Below the pieces are notes generated by a model. That model worked only from the letters and a program-made list of their open reading frames with translations, was not told the origin of the DNA and searched no databases. This document shows positions 12,654-23,235 of a DNA stretch of 64,000 nt, in pieces. The position numbers and the translations under genes were made by a program. The DNA is taken from NCBI GenBank assembly GCA_009746045.1, contig RPFO01000034.1, forward strand, positions 4,316,798 through 4,380,797, given 5' to 3'. This DNA is from Mesostigma viride. Taxonomy: Eukaryota > Streptophyta > Mesostigmatophyceae > Mesostigmatales > Mesostigmataceae. Positions within the stretch are counted from its first letter, which is position 1, and each line of letters starts with the position of its first letter.

Positions 12654-14190
12654 TCAGCAGTCGTCGTCGTCGTCATCGTCATCGGCAAGGATGAGCGCTC
12701 GCTTCCGACGCCGGGAGGCGCCTGCGTTGTTGTTCTCCGCCACAACGTCGCTGGGTGGAACCATCTCGCGCAATCGAGCCTCGGCCAGGGTGATATCCGG
12801 CGCTTGCAACGCAGGGACGACCACACCGGGGCACCCGCAGATCTGTGCCTCCAGCTCGTGGAGAGGCACGCAAGAAACCGCGTCCTCCTCCCAACGGGCA
12901 CCCCAGTACATGGCTACCATGTCGTTTTGCGTGTCGACAACAGCGACACGACCATGGTACCTGCCGTCCCGGCTTTCGGTGCGACCGTCCGCGGATGTCA
13001 CACGCTCCGACGCCCAATGACACACGACTTGCCCTACGAGGTTGCGGCTGCCACTCTTGACCTGCAGCGTTACGCCTTCCCAGCATGCCTTCGCCATGCC
13101 GACGATGCCCTTCGAGCATTCAGCATCTTGCCACTTCACGACCGGGTGTTCCGCGTCATAGGGCACCTCCTTCAGCGCCTTTAGGCACTCCTTGGTGAGC
13201 TTTTCGTTCGCACCCAAGGAGACTCCATGGGGCGGCTGACCTCGCTTGCCCACCACTTGTGTCAAGACGAGGTCTGAGGCGGTGATGATCACCGTGTGCG
13301 CCGCAGTGGTTGGCGGATGGGGCCATTGCGCAATGTCTGTATTCCACGGGTGCCACGTGTCATGCAAATGCTTAGCGCGGTATACAAAGAGCTCAATAGA
13401 AGGTTGGCCGCCATCCTCCTTCGCAACCACCTCCTTGATGATGCCAACGAGGACTGGAGTCCACGTGAGCTTCGAGTTGCAGAGAATACCAGCTGAAGGG
13501 TGCCAGTATAGAACAGCGGAGCCTTTCTCAACGCCTTGCATGCGCTTCAAGTAAGCGACCTTGGCTGCCATGGCCCTGTCTTCTGCCGCCCATTCCTGCT
13601 GTGTGTGGCCATCATGACGAACTCGGTCTACCAGCGGGGTGACGCGCACCGCCTCTGCGTCGACCAACGCCATGAAGTGCTCTTCTTGCGTCGGTGGTGG
13701 TTCAGGCGCTGCATCGTGCTCACGCAGGGCGGAGATGTCCGCGCGAGATGGCCACGGCAAAGGGCGCCACTCCTCAGGCACCTCCTCAGGGGCATGTGGG
13801 ACTTGACTTGCGAAAAAAGGCCTTGTTTGGCTTGATGGTGTCGGGCGGAAAGTACCACTGCCAGATGCCATGGGGCAACTTCTCGACCCTTGTTTTGATC
13901 GACTCCAGCTCCTTCCCCAGAAACTCCATGTTCAATGGTGCGAAGGCTGGGGTGTCCTGCAACATCGGAATGCGGTCTGGATCCACAAGTCGGACGCCAA
14001 ACAGCGGCCGCCCCTCCGCATCAAACCTGTATGGCTGTGTCATCGCCTTCCCGCACCGTGGCGCGCCTTCCTGTCGAGTCCCCGCGGGCTGCCACGGCGT
14101 CTTTTGGGACTCCGTGGTCCGGTAGGACAACCAGGTCTCTGTGTTGCCCTGTACCTGGAAGAAGACGGCGTGGTGCACCTTCATTGAGCG
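12654..14190 (-). CDS. Hypothetical protein carried by the 9.1-kb transposon
   Basis: A minus-strand coding region in two frames. The upstream part (about 14190-13830) includes VHHAVFFQVQG and RPLFGVRLVDPDRIPML. The downstream part (to 12654) is an ORF of about 400 codons from 13871. The frames meet at a T-run near 13815, so one indel probably divides a single gene. The protein is rich in Trp and charged residues (KGSAVLYWHPSAG, KHLHDTWHPWNTDIAQWPHPP) and ends with a basic RRRKR cluster followed by eight Asp. These resemble a nuclear localisation signal and an acidic tail. The N-terminus runs into the GC-rich array, and no start was chosen with confidence. No family was recognised. It could be a transposon-specific DNA-binding protein or captured host sequence. 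Confidence 0.5.
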
Positions 14191-14199
14191 ACCGCGTTT

Positions 14200-15235
14200 T
14201 TCAGGCACCGGCTGTGCCGCTCCGCCGCTCCGCCGCTCCGCCGCTCCGCCGCTCCGCCGCCGCCGGCTGCGCCGCCGGCCCGCCGCGCGCCGGCTGCCCC
14301 GCCCCGTAGCCCGTCGACAGGCTGCCCCGCCCCGCCGCATGCCAGCTGCGCCGGCCCGCCGCCCACGCGCGCCGGCAGCGCCGTTGGCCCCCCGCGCGCC
14401 GACGGCCCTGCCCCGCCGCCCGTTGACAGCCCCGCCCCGCCGCATGCCAGCTGCGCCGGCCCGCCGCCCATGCGCGCCGGCAGCGCCGCTGGCCCCCCGC
14501 GCGCCGACGGCCCTGCCCCGCCGCCCGTCGACTGCCCCGCCCCGCCGCCCGTCGACAGCCCTGCCCCGCCGCATGCAGGCTGCGCCGCCGCTGCCACCTC
14601 GCTGCGCGCTGGCTGCGCCACCTCGCCGCCCGCCGACGGCGCCGCCCCGCCGCGCACCGGCTGCCCCGCCCCGCCGCCCGTCGACTGCCCCGCCCCGCCG
14701 CATGCCAGCTGCGCCGGCCCGCCGCCCACGCGCGCCGGCAGCGCCGCTGGCCCCCCGCGCGCTGACGGCCCTGCCCCGCCGCCCGTCGACTGCCCCGCCC
14801 CGCCGCCCGTCGACAGCCCCGACCCACCGCATGCCAGGTGCGCCGGCCCGCCGCCCGCGCGCGCCGGCAGCGCCGCTGGCCCCCGCGCGCCGACGGCCCT
14901 GCCCCGCCGCCCGTCGACAGCCCTGCCCCGCCGCCCGTCGACAGCCCCGCCCCGCCGCATGCCAGCTGCGCCGGCCCGCTGCCCACGCGCGCCGGCAGCG
15001 CCGCTGGCCCTGCCCCGCCGCCCGTCGACTGCCCCGCCCCGCCGCCCGTCGACAGCCCTGCCCCGCCGCATGCCAGGTGCGCCGGCCCGCCGCCCGCGCG
15101 CACCGGCAGCGCCGCTGGCCCCCCGCGCGCCGACGGCCCTGCCCCGCCGCCCGTCGACAGCCCCGCCCCGCCGCATGCCAGCTGCGCCGGCCGGCCGCCC
15201 ATGCGCGCCATGCGCTTCGCAGGTCCATTGGGATC
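14200..15235. repeat. GC-rich tandem array coding Pro/Ala/Arg in all frames
   Basis: About eight higher-order units of 105-130 bases, marked by CCGCATGC at about 14336, 14441, 14570, 14698, 14828, 14957, 15066 and 15171. They are built from 21-24-base blocks such as GCCCCGCCCCGCCGCCCGTCGAC. Long ORFs on both strands result from the absence of AT-rich stops. It could form the N-terminal tail of the adjacent minus-strand gene, but this cannot be shown. Confidence 0.9.
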
Positions 15236-16280
15236 ATGAGGCCTGCGCAAAATCTCACCTCGGAGGCCCGTGCTACTTCTAGTAAGATGCTTGCATTTTC
15301 AATGCGTCACCTATATGCAGGCATAGAGGGTGGTACATGGCGCTAGACTCATCAAGGGATAGGAGCCATGCCCTCAGCAATTACTCACCTCCTGGCCCTT
15401 GCTGTTGCGGTCTCGGATGAAGATGATGGTCTACACGCCGCCGCATGCAAACAAGGAATGAGAGACAAAGCCGTGCGAGGCCAATATGGGCACAGTGAGA
15501 GAAACAAGTCGACGCGAACCTACATCACGAGTGTCAGCGAAGGGGACCCATGGGAGAAGTCTCCCTCCCATGGTATCATTCACGGACACACGCAGCGGCC
15601 ATGGGAACAGCCAAAACAGCAGGTTCACACACGCAAGGGCAACGACCTGCAGTGCCTGACCAGCATGTCGGTCAGTTGTGATTGGCAAGGCAGAGCCACA
15701 CACACCAGGTACACGCTGCATGGGCAGGGAAGACGCTCTTACATGAGAAAAAGCGAGGAAACGTGCGCGAGAAGGATATTAAGAGCGATCCGCGCTAGAA
15801 GGATGCTACAATAGCATCATATATTCAAGAATTAGCAAAGAAAGATGTAGAAAAGAGACAAAAGAAAGAAATACGAGAGAAAGCAAAGACAGGGAGCTGC
15901 CAAACCGGGCAGACAAAAGGTTACGAGCGGCAAGAGTTGTGAACGCTGCACTTGATTGCTTTCTCTGACTTGTCAACTGCGAAGAGTGACTGACTTACCT
16001 CTCTGGAAATGGTATGCTCAGCATCCCATGGTAATGAAATGGTGAGCTATGCTGTCAGACATGCCTATATAACATAGCTACCCTAGGGTCCTAATACAAA
16101 ACTAGAAATCAAACCATACCGTGAGTTTCCCGGCTCGCACGGCCTCCTCCCTTTGTGCCAACGCCTGCAAACACAACGGGCCGTGGAGGAGGGTGGAAAG
16201 GTGGGCAAGTGTGGAGGAGTTTGGGGGGGACCGGGTTGAGCAGCGGTGGGGGAAAGATGTGCCGGTCATGATGTTGTCAA
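15236..16280. other. Transposon interior without recognisable gene
   Basis: A plus ORF at 15368-15814 (148 codons) has no motif and no support. A purine-rich stretch (AAAGAAAG type) spans 15830-15890. Nothing else was identified. Confidence 0.5.
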
Positions 16281-16289
16281 CTACAGCTG

Positions 16290-16625
16290 TTGTATCGTGA
16301 TTCACCTTCAATAAGTCTACTGTTCTACATCCGGTGGTGGATGGACACAAGCAATAAAGGCCCCGCCCACAACTCAGATTTCTTTAGAAAATCTACTGAT
16401 CTACATTCGATGGCGCCTTCACAGAAGCAGGAAACTCCGCCCACCGGTCAAATGTGACGCCCAACAAAGCCCCAACTTATTTCTTCAAGAAGTATACTGT
16501 TTTACATCCGGTAGTGCTTGGACAGAAGCAATATGTAAAGCCCGCCCACAAATCGGATTTCTTTACGAAAAACCTGTTTTACATTCGATGGGGTCTTGAC
16601 AGATTCAAGCAGCAATACTCGTTTC
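16290..16625 (+). repeat. Degenerate ~80-110-bp tandem repeat, four units
   Basis: Units begin near 16313, 16390, 16492 and 16573. Each contains (A/T)ACTG(T/A)T(C/T)TACAT(C/T)CG(G/A)T followed by a CCCGCCCAC-type segment and, in some units, GATTTCTTTA. They have diverged, so the array is older than the exact arrays beside it. Confidence 0.75.
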
Positions 16626-16659
16626 TACCTGCGTGCGACTGCAGCGGCCGAGTGCTGCA

Positions 16660-17875
16660 ACTTGCCTTCACGTCCCAGTCTTCACGTGACAGTCCTGGTC
16701 TTCACGTCTTCACGTCTTCACGTCTTCACGTCTTCACGTCTTCACGTCTTCACGACTTCACCTGAACTTGCGGCGTATCGTATCTTTGATACCTTGCATG
16801 CACGTCTTCACGTCTTCACGTCTTCACCGCGTCTTCACCTGTCTTCACCACGTCTTCACGGCTTCACGTCTTCACGGCTTCACGGCTTCACCTGAACACC
16901 TGAACTTCACCTGAACTTGCCGTATCGTGTCTTCACGTCTTCACGTCTTCACGTCTTCACGTCTTCACGTCTTCACCGCGTCTTCACCTGTCTTCACCAC
17001 GTCTTCAGGCTTCACGGCTTCACGGCTTCACGGCTTCACCTGAACACCTGAACTTCACCTGAACTTGCCGTATCGTGTCTTCACGTCTTCACGTCTTCAC
17101 GTCTTCGCGTCTTCACGTCTTCACGGCTTCACCTGAACACCTGAACTTCACCTGAACTTGCCGTATCGTGTCTTCACGTCTTCACGTCTTCACGTCTTCA
17201 CGTCTTCACGTCTTCACCGCGTCTTCACCTGTCTTCACCACGTCTTCACGGCTTCACGTCTTCACGGCTTCACGGCTTCACCTGAACACCTGAACTTCAC
17301 CTGAACTTGCCGTATCGTGTCTTCACGTCTTCACGTCTTCACGTCTTCACGTCTTCACGTCTTCACCGCGTCTTCACCTGTCTTCACCACGTCTTCACGT
17401 CTTCGCGTCTTCACGGCTTCACGGCTTCACCTGAACACCTGAACTTCACCTGAACTTGCCGTATCGTGTCTTCACGTCTTCACGTCTTCACGTCTTCACG
17501 TCTTCACGTCTTCACCGCGTCTTCACCTGTCTTCACCACGTCTTCAGGCTTCACGGCTTCACGTCTTCACGGCTTCACCTGAACACCTGAACTTCACCTG
17601 AACTTGCCGTATCGTGTCTTCACGTCTTCACGTCTTCACGTCTTCACGTCTTCACGTCTTCACCGCGTCTTCACCTGTCTTCACCACGTCTTCACGGCTT
17701 CACGGCTTCACGTCTTCACGGCTTCACCTGAACACCTGAACTTCACCTGAACTTGCCGTATCGTGTCTTCACGTCTTCACGTCTTCACGTCTTCACGTCT
17801 TCACGTCTTCACCGCGTCTTCACCTGTCTTCACCACGTCTTCACGGCTTCACCTGAACACCTGAACTTTGCGTAT
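16660..17875 (+). repeat. GTCTTCAC octamer array with ~149-bp higher-order units
   Basis: Runs of the 8-base unit GTCTTCAC alternate with GGCTTCAC variants and a CCTGAACACCTGAACTTCACCTGAAC segment. The phrase GCCGTATCGTG recurs at about 16919, 17068, 17161, 17310, 17459, 17605 and 17756, mostly 146-151 bases apart with one 93-base unit. This is an organised two-level repeat. A short A/T-containing tail after 17870 returns to unique DNA. Confidence 0.95.
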
Positions 17876-18033
17876 CGTATCTTTCATACATTGCATCATT
17901 TGCATGCCTTGGAGCTGCACGTCTTCAAGCAGTGTCACCCAGTTCCCGCTTGATTCAAATGCACTTCGCGCTTGAATTCGTGACTTCGCCCCGCTCAAGG
18001 TGGAAAGAATGATGGGCACTAGCCACGGGAACT

Positions 18034-18381
18034 ATGCCCGATGCTGATAGCCGAAGCGATGACATGGACGAATTGATTGATTTGTGTTATGCCGGGGACG
18101 ATTGTAGAAAATGGGTGCTAGGAAAGAAATCTGGTGCCATGAAAGTAGATTTTTTGGCCGGTGCAAACCACCAATGCGCCGGCCGATGTGGCAAGGTCCT
18201 GCACGGCAGCCAGAGCGCACCCAGCCAGAGCGTACCCAGCCGCTTCCGCCGCCGACCCCCGTACTGGTGGGCGTGGAACAGACGATGAGAGAGATGCAAC
18301 GAGCTATGGAGAACCAAAGCAAGAAGGTTGAAGAGCTTGGTTTGCAGCTGCGTCAAGAGGTGCAGAAACAAGTGGTCCAGC

Positions 18382-18429
<48 letters not shown>

Positions 18430-18466
18430 TGCAGCAGCAACTGCAGCAGCAACTGCAGCAACAACT

Positions 18467-18547
<81 letters not shown>

Positions 18548-19877
18548 CTTCAGTTCCCGCAGGCAGCGTCGGCAATGTCGCAGTTTCCACAGGCATTGTC
18601 GGCACTGCAGCAGTTTTCGCAGGGACCGTCGGCAGCAGAGCAGTTCCCGCAGGGATCATCGGTGGTGCAGCAGTTCTTTGTGAGTCATTCGTGTAGTGTT
18701 GAGTGGGTGGGGTGGGTGTGTGTGTGGGGGGGGGGTGTAGGGGGGTTTGACTGTGTGACTGTGTGACTGCGTGGCTGCTTGGCTGGAAAGGAGGGTGCGT
18801 GGCTGTGTGGCTGCGTGGCTGCGCTGCTGCGTGGCTGCGTGGCTGCGTGGCTGCGTGGCTGCGCTGCTGCGTGGCTGCGTGGCTGCGTGGCTGCGCTGCT
18901 GCGTGGCTGCGTGGCTGCGTGGCTGCGTGGCTGCTTGGCTGGAAAGGAGGGTGCGTGGCTGTGTGGCTGCGTGGCTGCGCTGCTGCGTGGCTGCGTGGCT
19001 GCTTGGCTGGAAAGGAGGGTGCGTGGCTGTGTGGCTGCGTGGCTGCGCTGCTGCGTGGCTGCGTGGCTGCGTGGCTGCGTGGCTGCGTGGCTGCGTGGCT
19101 GCGTGGCTGGAAAGGAGGGTGCGTGGCTGTGTGGCTGCGTGGCTGCGCTGCTGCGTGGCTGCGTGGCTGCGCTGCTGCGTGGCTGCGTGGCTGCGTGGCT
19201 GTGTGGCTGCGTGGCTGCGCTGCTGCGTGGCTGCGTGGCTGCGTGGCTGCGTGGCTGCGTGGCTGCTTGGCTGGAAAGGAGGGTGCGTGGCTGTGTGGCT
19301 GCGTGGCTGCGCTGCTGCGTGGCTGCGTGGCTGCGTGGCTGGAAAGGAGGGTGCGTGGCTGTGTGGCTGCGTGGCTGCGCTGCTGCGTGGCTGCGTGGCT
19401 GCGTGGCTGCGTGGCTGCTTGGCTGGAAAGGAGGGTGCGTGGCTGTGTGGCTGCGTAGCTGCGCTGCTGCGTGGCTGCGTGGCTGCGTGGCTGCGTGGCT
19501 GCGTGGCTGCGTGGCTGCGTGGCTGGAAAGGAGGGTGCGTGGCTGTGTGGCTGCGTGGCTGCGCTGCTGCGTGGCTGCGTGGCTGCGTGGCTGCGTGGTT
19601 GGCTGGGGGGGGGGGGGTGGCGGGTGCGTGGATGCGTGGATGTGTGGCTGGGTGGGTGCGTCACTGCGTGGCTGGCTGGCTCTGTGGCTGCGTGGGCGGC
19701 TGGATGGCCGGGTCAGCGTGGCTTCGTGTTCAATGGGATGCTAATATGTTGTTGCCTTTGGATGCCACAGTTCATGGATTCTTTTGTTCACATGCAGGTG
19801 CTGCCGTCTTCCCCATCGACGTCGTCAAGACCGATGTCGCCAAGAAGGATGATGCAATCACTCTCGGCCATGTTTAA
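18034..19877 (+). CDS. Putative polyglutamine protein gene with repeat-filled intron
   Basis: Upstream coding-like sequence starts at ATG 18034 (Cys-containing, ANHQCAGRCGK). From about 18280 the frame MREMQRAMENQSKKVEELGLQ suggests a coiled coil. It runs into polyglutamine (18388-18545) and then Gln/Phe/Ser-rich sequence (SQFPQALSALQQF frame). A consensus donor GTGAGT at 18681 and an acceptor CATGCAG ending at 19797 would define an intron of about 1.1 kb. That interval consists mostly of a tandem GTGGCTGCGT array. The second exon (VLPSSPSTSS-like, or another frame) would end near 19877, and an AATAAA-like motif (GGAATAAAG) lies near 20207. The frame before and after the CAG run does not match, so the model is provisional. 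No family was recognised. Confidence 0.35.
18388..18545 (+). repeat. CAG trinucleotide repeat with CAACTG interruptions
   Basis: About 52 triplets, mainly CAG, interrupted by four CAACTG steps near 18426-18472. Read on the plus strand it codes polyglutamine. Confidence 0.97.
18765..19610 (+). repeat. GTGGCTGCGT decamer array with GGAAAGGAGGG spacers
   Basis: More than 60 copies of a 10-base unit (GTGGCTGCGT, with GCTGCGCTGC variants). It is punctuated about every 70-160 bases by GGCTGGAAAGGAGGGTGC (near 18784, 18942, 19010, 19108, 19272, 19340, 19427, 19524). Ten is not a multiple of three, so all three frames give a repeating WLRGCVAA-type product. These ORFs are not treated as genes. Confidence 0.95.
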
Positions 19878-20937
19878 CTCATGTGGGCCTTCATGGCCAT
19901 ACGGGAAATATTATTGAATCAGTTCTTTGACACTGAGTTGGCACTACGCAACACCTTTGATGCACATGAGTGCAGGGCGCATGTGTTGAAACCATGCAAC
20001 CATGGCGATCCCTCAAAAAGTTTGGTTATGTAATAAGTGACACAATTATTCCGGACGTATGATGGCCCAACGTCCTGTAAGGTTGAGTTGTCTTGGAGGA
20101 GGAGCGTGATGACCGCGGAAGCCGCGTGGGTGTCTGTAGTGCTATATCTTGAAGATGTACGGTCTTGGAAGAGTTATGGTCTTGGAATCATATAATAATG
20201 AACTTGGAATAAAGTTGCGGGCAGCCTTCAATTGGCATATGTTGTCTCATTGATGTTGTCTCATTGCGTTAATGGGTCAATTGTCTTAGTTTATATAATG
20301 TATATCTTGGGAAACTCATTGCTTCAATAAAATGCATGCTAGGCGCAATCAACCCCCACAAACACATCTGAAAACTGCACAGTGCATCAAATGTATCCTA
20401 GACAAAAAAATGTATCCTAATCCGGTAAAACCACCCTAGCAAGTAGCAGTCCAGCAACCAGCTCTACATCCTCACGTCACAGTTCACCTTGTAGTAGTTG
20501 CAGTAAGTTGCATCAAAACCTGTTGGCAAACAAGTCAAAGTAGCACTACCAGCACCACACAAGAAACTGTACCCACACACAGCATAGATCGTGTGTGCAC
20601 ACACAACAGCTGACGTCACCGGTTTACCAGCAGCTACCAGTACCCAAAGTTTCCAGCTGCAACCCTGGCATCAACCAGTACCGGCTACAGTCTGCATCCA
20701 GACTCAACACTGAGCAACCAGTCTTTACAGTTTAAGAGCCTGTTTCCAGTTTGGCTCCACCCTCGTGTGGCGCACTCCATGTGACAATATGGGGCTACAC
20801 AACCTTGCCTTCATTTTTCTTGCTGTTTTATATCAAGACCAGGGTGTCGTGTAAGGAGGGAATCCACTTAGGTACCCGACTACCCTCGCCCAGGATCTAG
20901 CATTTGTATTTATAGACAGCATCATGTGCAAGGAGGG

Positions 20938-21449
20938 TGTCAAGAATCCTGTCTTGAATATGCCCATTATGCTTACCGTGCAGAAATCTATAATACGGGC
21001 AACTGTATTCGAGCCCTAATTAACAAATAGATATGCTCGGATAGTAGTACCTAAGTGGGATTTGTCCTACGTGAACGGACACTATGACTATGTGCCAAGT
21101 TGTACAATGGCACTAGGACCATTGGTCACTATCTTCACCAGATTATAGTATTGTGTCATGTGCATGTCATACCATGCCGTACCGAGTCATGCATGCGCAT
21201 GCACCATGTTCCAACATACCAGCTGTCGTTATCGACCCATTGTCGGCCCATGCCCATACCAGGGCCGCCGCCACCACTCACCTACCATAATTACCAATGT
21301 TCACGCTACCTTGAGGTAGCCATGGAAAGCCACACCATATGGACGTAATAAATAATTTTCCTGGCTCCTGACGCTTAAGTCGGCAATGATTCACCACCTA
21401 CGAATTATTAATTTAAGTCCCCATAATAATAACCCCATGCCTTTTAACA
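20938..21449 (+). repeat. LTR of the TRIM element, right
   Basis: 512 bp, matching 9812-10323. It is followed by CATAT, the target duplication, and then by the resumed minisatellite. Confidence 0.93.
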
Positions 21450-21809
21450 CATATTACACCAAGGTGGGTAAAAAAAACTGGCAACCAAACACCATGCCAC
21501 ACGTGGCACACTCAAGCATACACCAAGGTCGGTAAAAAAAAATGGCAACCAAACACCATGCCACACGTGGCACACTCAAGCATACACCAAGGTGGGTAAA
21601 AAAACACTGGCAACCAAACACCATGCCACACGTGGCACACTCAAGCATACACCAAGGTGGGTAAAAAAACACTGGCAACCAAACACCATGCCACACGTGG
21701 CACACTCAAGCATTATACACCAAGGTGTGTGGGGGGGGGGAAATGGCAACCAAACACTATGCCACACGTGGCACACTCAAGCATACACCAAGGTGGGTAA
21801 AAAAAAATG
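21450..21809 (+). repeat. ~65-bp minisatellite, right block (about 5 units)
   Basis: Same unit as 8905-9811. It resumes in phase at the LTR boundary: CATATTACACCAAGG is the target sequence split by the element. Before the insertion the array would have had about 19-20 units in about 1.26 kb. Confidence 0.93.
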
Positions 21810-21834
21810 GCTAGCATGTTGCATGTCGTTGGTC

Positions 21835-22643
21835 ACGTGTCAATGCACGGTGAAGGATGCCAAAGCGGTGAATAAGAATCCCAAATGCACGCTCTATGAC
21901 CTGCCTGCACAAAGAGATGTAATAGTTACACGCGTCCTCTTAATGGACGCTGAGACCCCTTCTTGGGTAGGGAGTCACAAGCCAAGGCTTGATGGTGTAT
22001 GCCTCATCTGCCACTATGTAAAATCCTTCTGGCAGGCCAACACGTGCCAATTCCGTGTGCAAAGAGCTGACACGAAATGCGACACTGTCATGGGTATAAC
22101 TGCCGCAACATTTGTTGGAGCCATACAGAAAACGACATTTCAAATCGCACACAGCTTGCATGACAAGCGCATAAAACCCCTTACGTATACGATTGTAGTA
22201 CTGGCGCCTGGGGTTCGCTACCTCCGACTTGAAGGGGTTTTTTATCTTGATTGCGATACCATCGAGAGCACCAACACAACCATATCATATTCAACAACTC
22301 CCAGGCCTGGTCGCGGTCTGGTTGAAACCATTGGCCAAACGCGACAGTTCGCCCGAATTATCCGTGGTTGCGAGTGCGCTTCTCATTAGCAGCTCGCGGC
22401 AAGCCAAGCCGACTTACCGGCGTAGGGCTTGGAAACGTGCACCACGCCTTGAGAGACGTATCTTTTTCCTGTACGCATGATCATCTTCAAATCCTGCAAA
22501 TCATTACAGTCCTCCCTGTCAGTCCTGTCCTCGTCGGGCTTGCGCATAAGGTGGTATGACTGGCGAGACATTATGGCCGACTGTTTTCGTGATTTAAATA
22601 CGCGACTGAAATGGTCGGAATTACCAACTGCAATGGCACACAC
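21835..22643 (-). pseudogene. PIF/Harbinger-type transposase relic
   Basis: The minus strand from 22161 to 21940 reads CDLKCRFLYGSNKCCGSYTHDSVAFR, then LPEGFYIVADEAYTIKPWLVTPY (given in parts). GSxHDSxxF followed by (A/G)DxAYxxxPWLxTPY is the conserved core of the DDE_Tnp_4 (HARBI1-like) nuclease, with the second catalytic Asp in ADEAY. A further minus ORF at 22643-22386 would be the N-terminal region. The two parts lie in different frames with stops between. The glutamate-containing C-terminal block was not found; it may be lost into the minisatellite side. No terminal repeats were found with confidence. Confidence 0.7.
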
Positions 22644-22898
22644 AGCTATGGCAACCAGCCTTCACGTCGGTAGTAGCAGCCCGACCACCAGGGTTTTCCC
22701 GCCAATTATTCCTTTTTAACTTTTTACTCCGACAAAACTATAACAGGGGGTCGTGGCCAGGGCTGTCTGGACTCAGTTATATTTTATCTCCGGTGAGTTA
22801 AAACCGCAGGTTATTTTTCACCGTTGGATGAAAAATGGCCCTGATCTGACCGTCCATTGTTTCCCGCCACTTTTAACTCCGCCACCCCGTACATGACT

Positions 22899-23235
22899 TG
22901 CTGAGCTTCGCTCATTTTATATATGACGCGTGGACGGGCTCAAAGGGGACCAACCTGCCGTAGGTAGCGTAAGACTAGCGCTTGTCACGAGGGTACTGCA
23001 CCGGCCGGCCCTTTTTGTGCCGAGGCTGAGTGTGGTTCCGGAGTGCAGGCCTAGGTAGCTTCTAACGTACGTCACTAGACCTTGTTACCTGCGCCAGCCG
23101 CCAGGCGTGGCGCAACTGTGATTGGCAGTCAGTACACCTTGTACCTGCGCCAGCCGGCAGGCCTGCGTGGCGCAATGTGGATGATAGTCAGTACTTAGAG
23201 TGGTGTAGGGGACGTAGGGAGGCCTCTTTTCAGCT
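22899..23235 (+). repeat. Duplicated block A, copy 1
   Basis: About 337 bases from TTGCTGAGCTTCGCTC to CTCTTTTCAGCT, repeated almost identically at 24465-24802. It contains two internal related segments with ACCTGCGCCAGCCG. Confidence 0.92.

Larger units (their letters stand above)
11349..20436. mobile_element. 9.1-kb DNA transposon with 29-bp inverted repeats
   Basis: Perfect terminal inverted repeats lie at 11349-11377 and 20408-20436 (GGGTGGTTTTACCGG...ACATTT). Each end has a second AATGTATCCTA motif just inside. A TAG duplication flanks it (11346-11348, 20437-20439). Outside both ends the DNA is CAG/CCAG-rich TRIM interior, consistent with a clean insertion. A 3-bp TSD occurs in PIF/Harbinger and CACTA elements, but the terminal sequence is not CACTA and no transposase was recognised inside. 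The cargo is a minus-strand gene (12654 to about 14190), a polyglutamine gene (about 18034-19877) and long tandem arrays. It could be an autonomous element of an unfamiliar type or a non-autonomous one that has captured host DNA. Confidence 0.8.
9812..21449 (+). mobile_element. Small LTR retrotransposon (TRIM type), interrupted by a DNA transposon
   Basis: Direct repeats of 512 bp at 9812-10323 and 20938-21449 start TGTCAAG and end TTTAACA, as canonical TG...CA LTRs do. The 5-bp target duplication CATAT flanks the element (9807-9811, 21450-21454). TGGCATCGGAGGTCC directly after the left LTR fits a tRNA primer site, and GCAAGGAGGG just before the right LTR fits a polypurine tract. Without the nested 9.1-kb transposon, the interior is only about 1.5 kb (10324-11348 plus 20437-20937) and has no gag or pol. 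It therefore depends on another element for movement. The insertion site is inside the minisatellite. Confidence 0.92.

Noticed and set aside
13786-15346. Pro/Ala/Arg ORFs of 270-490 codons in the GC-rich array, both strands
   Set aside because: The array is open in nearly every frame. Only the non-repetitive minus-strand part below about 14190 looks like a real protein.
18763-19877. Long ORFs on both strands (up to about 525 codons) across the decamer, CAG and octamer arrays
   Set aside because: They arise because short repeats lack stops in any frame. Composition is monotonous (WLRGCVAA, poly-Leu, HAATQPRS) and no start context or conserved domain supports them.
21592-22389. Plus-strand ORF of 265 codons running from the minisatellite into unique DNA
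   Set aside because: Its unique half lies opposite the recognisable PIF/Harbinger transposase relic on the minus strand, so it is a shadow frame.
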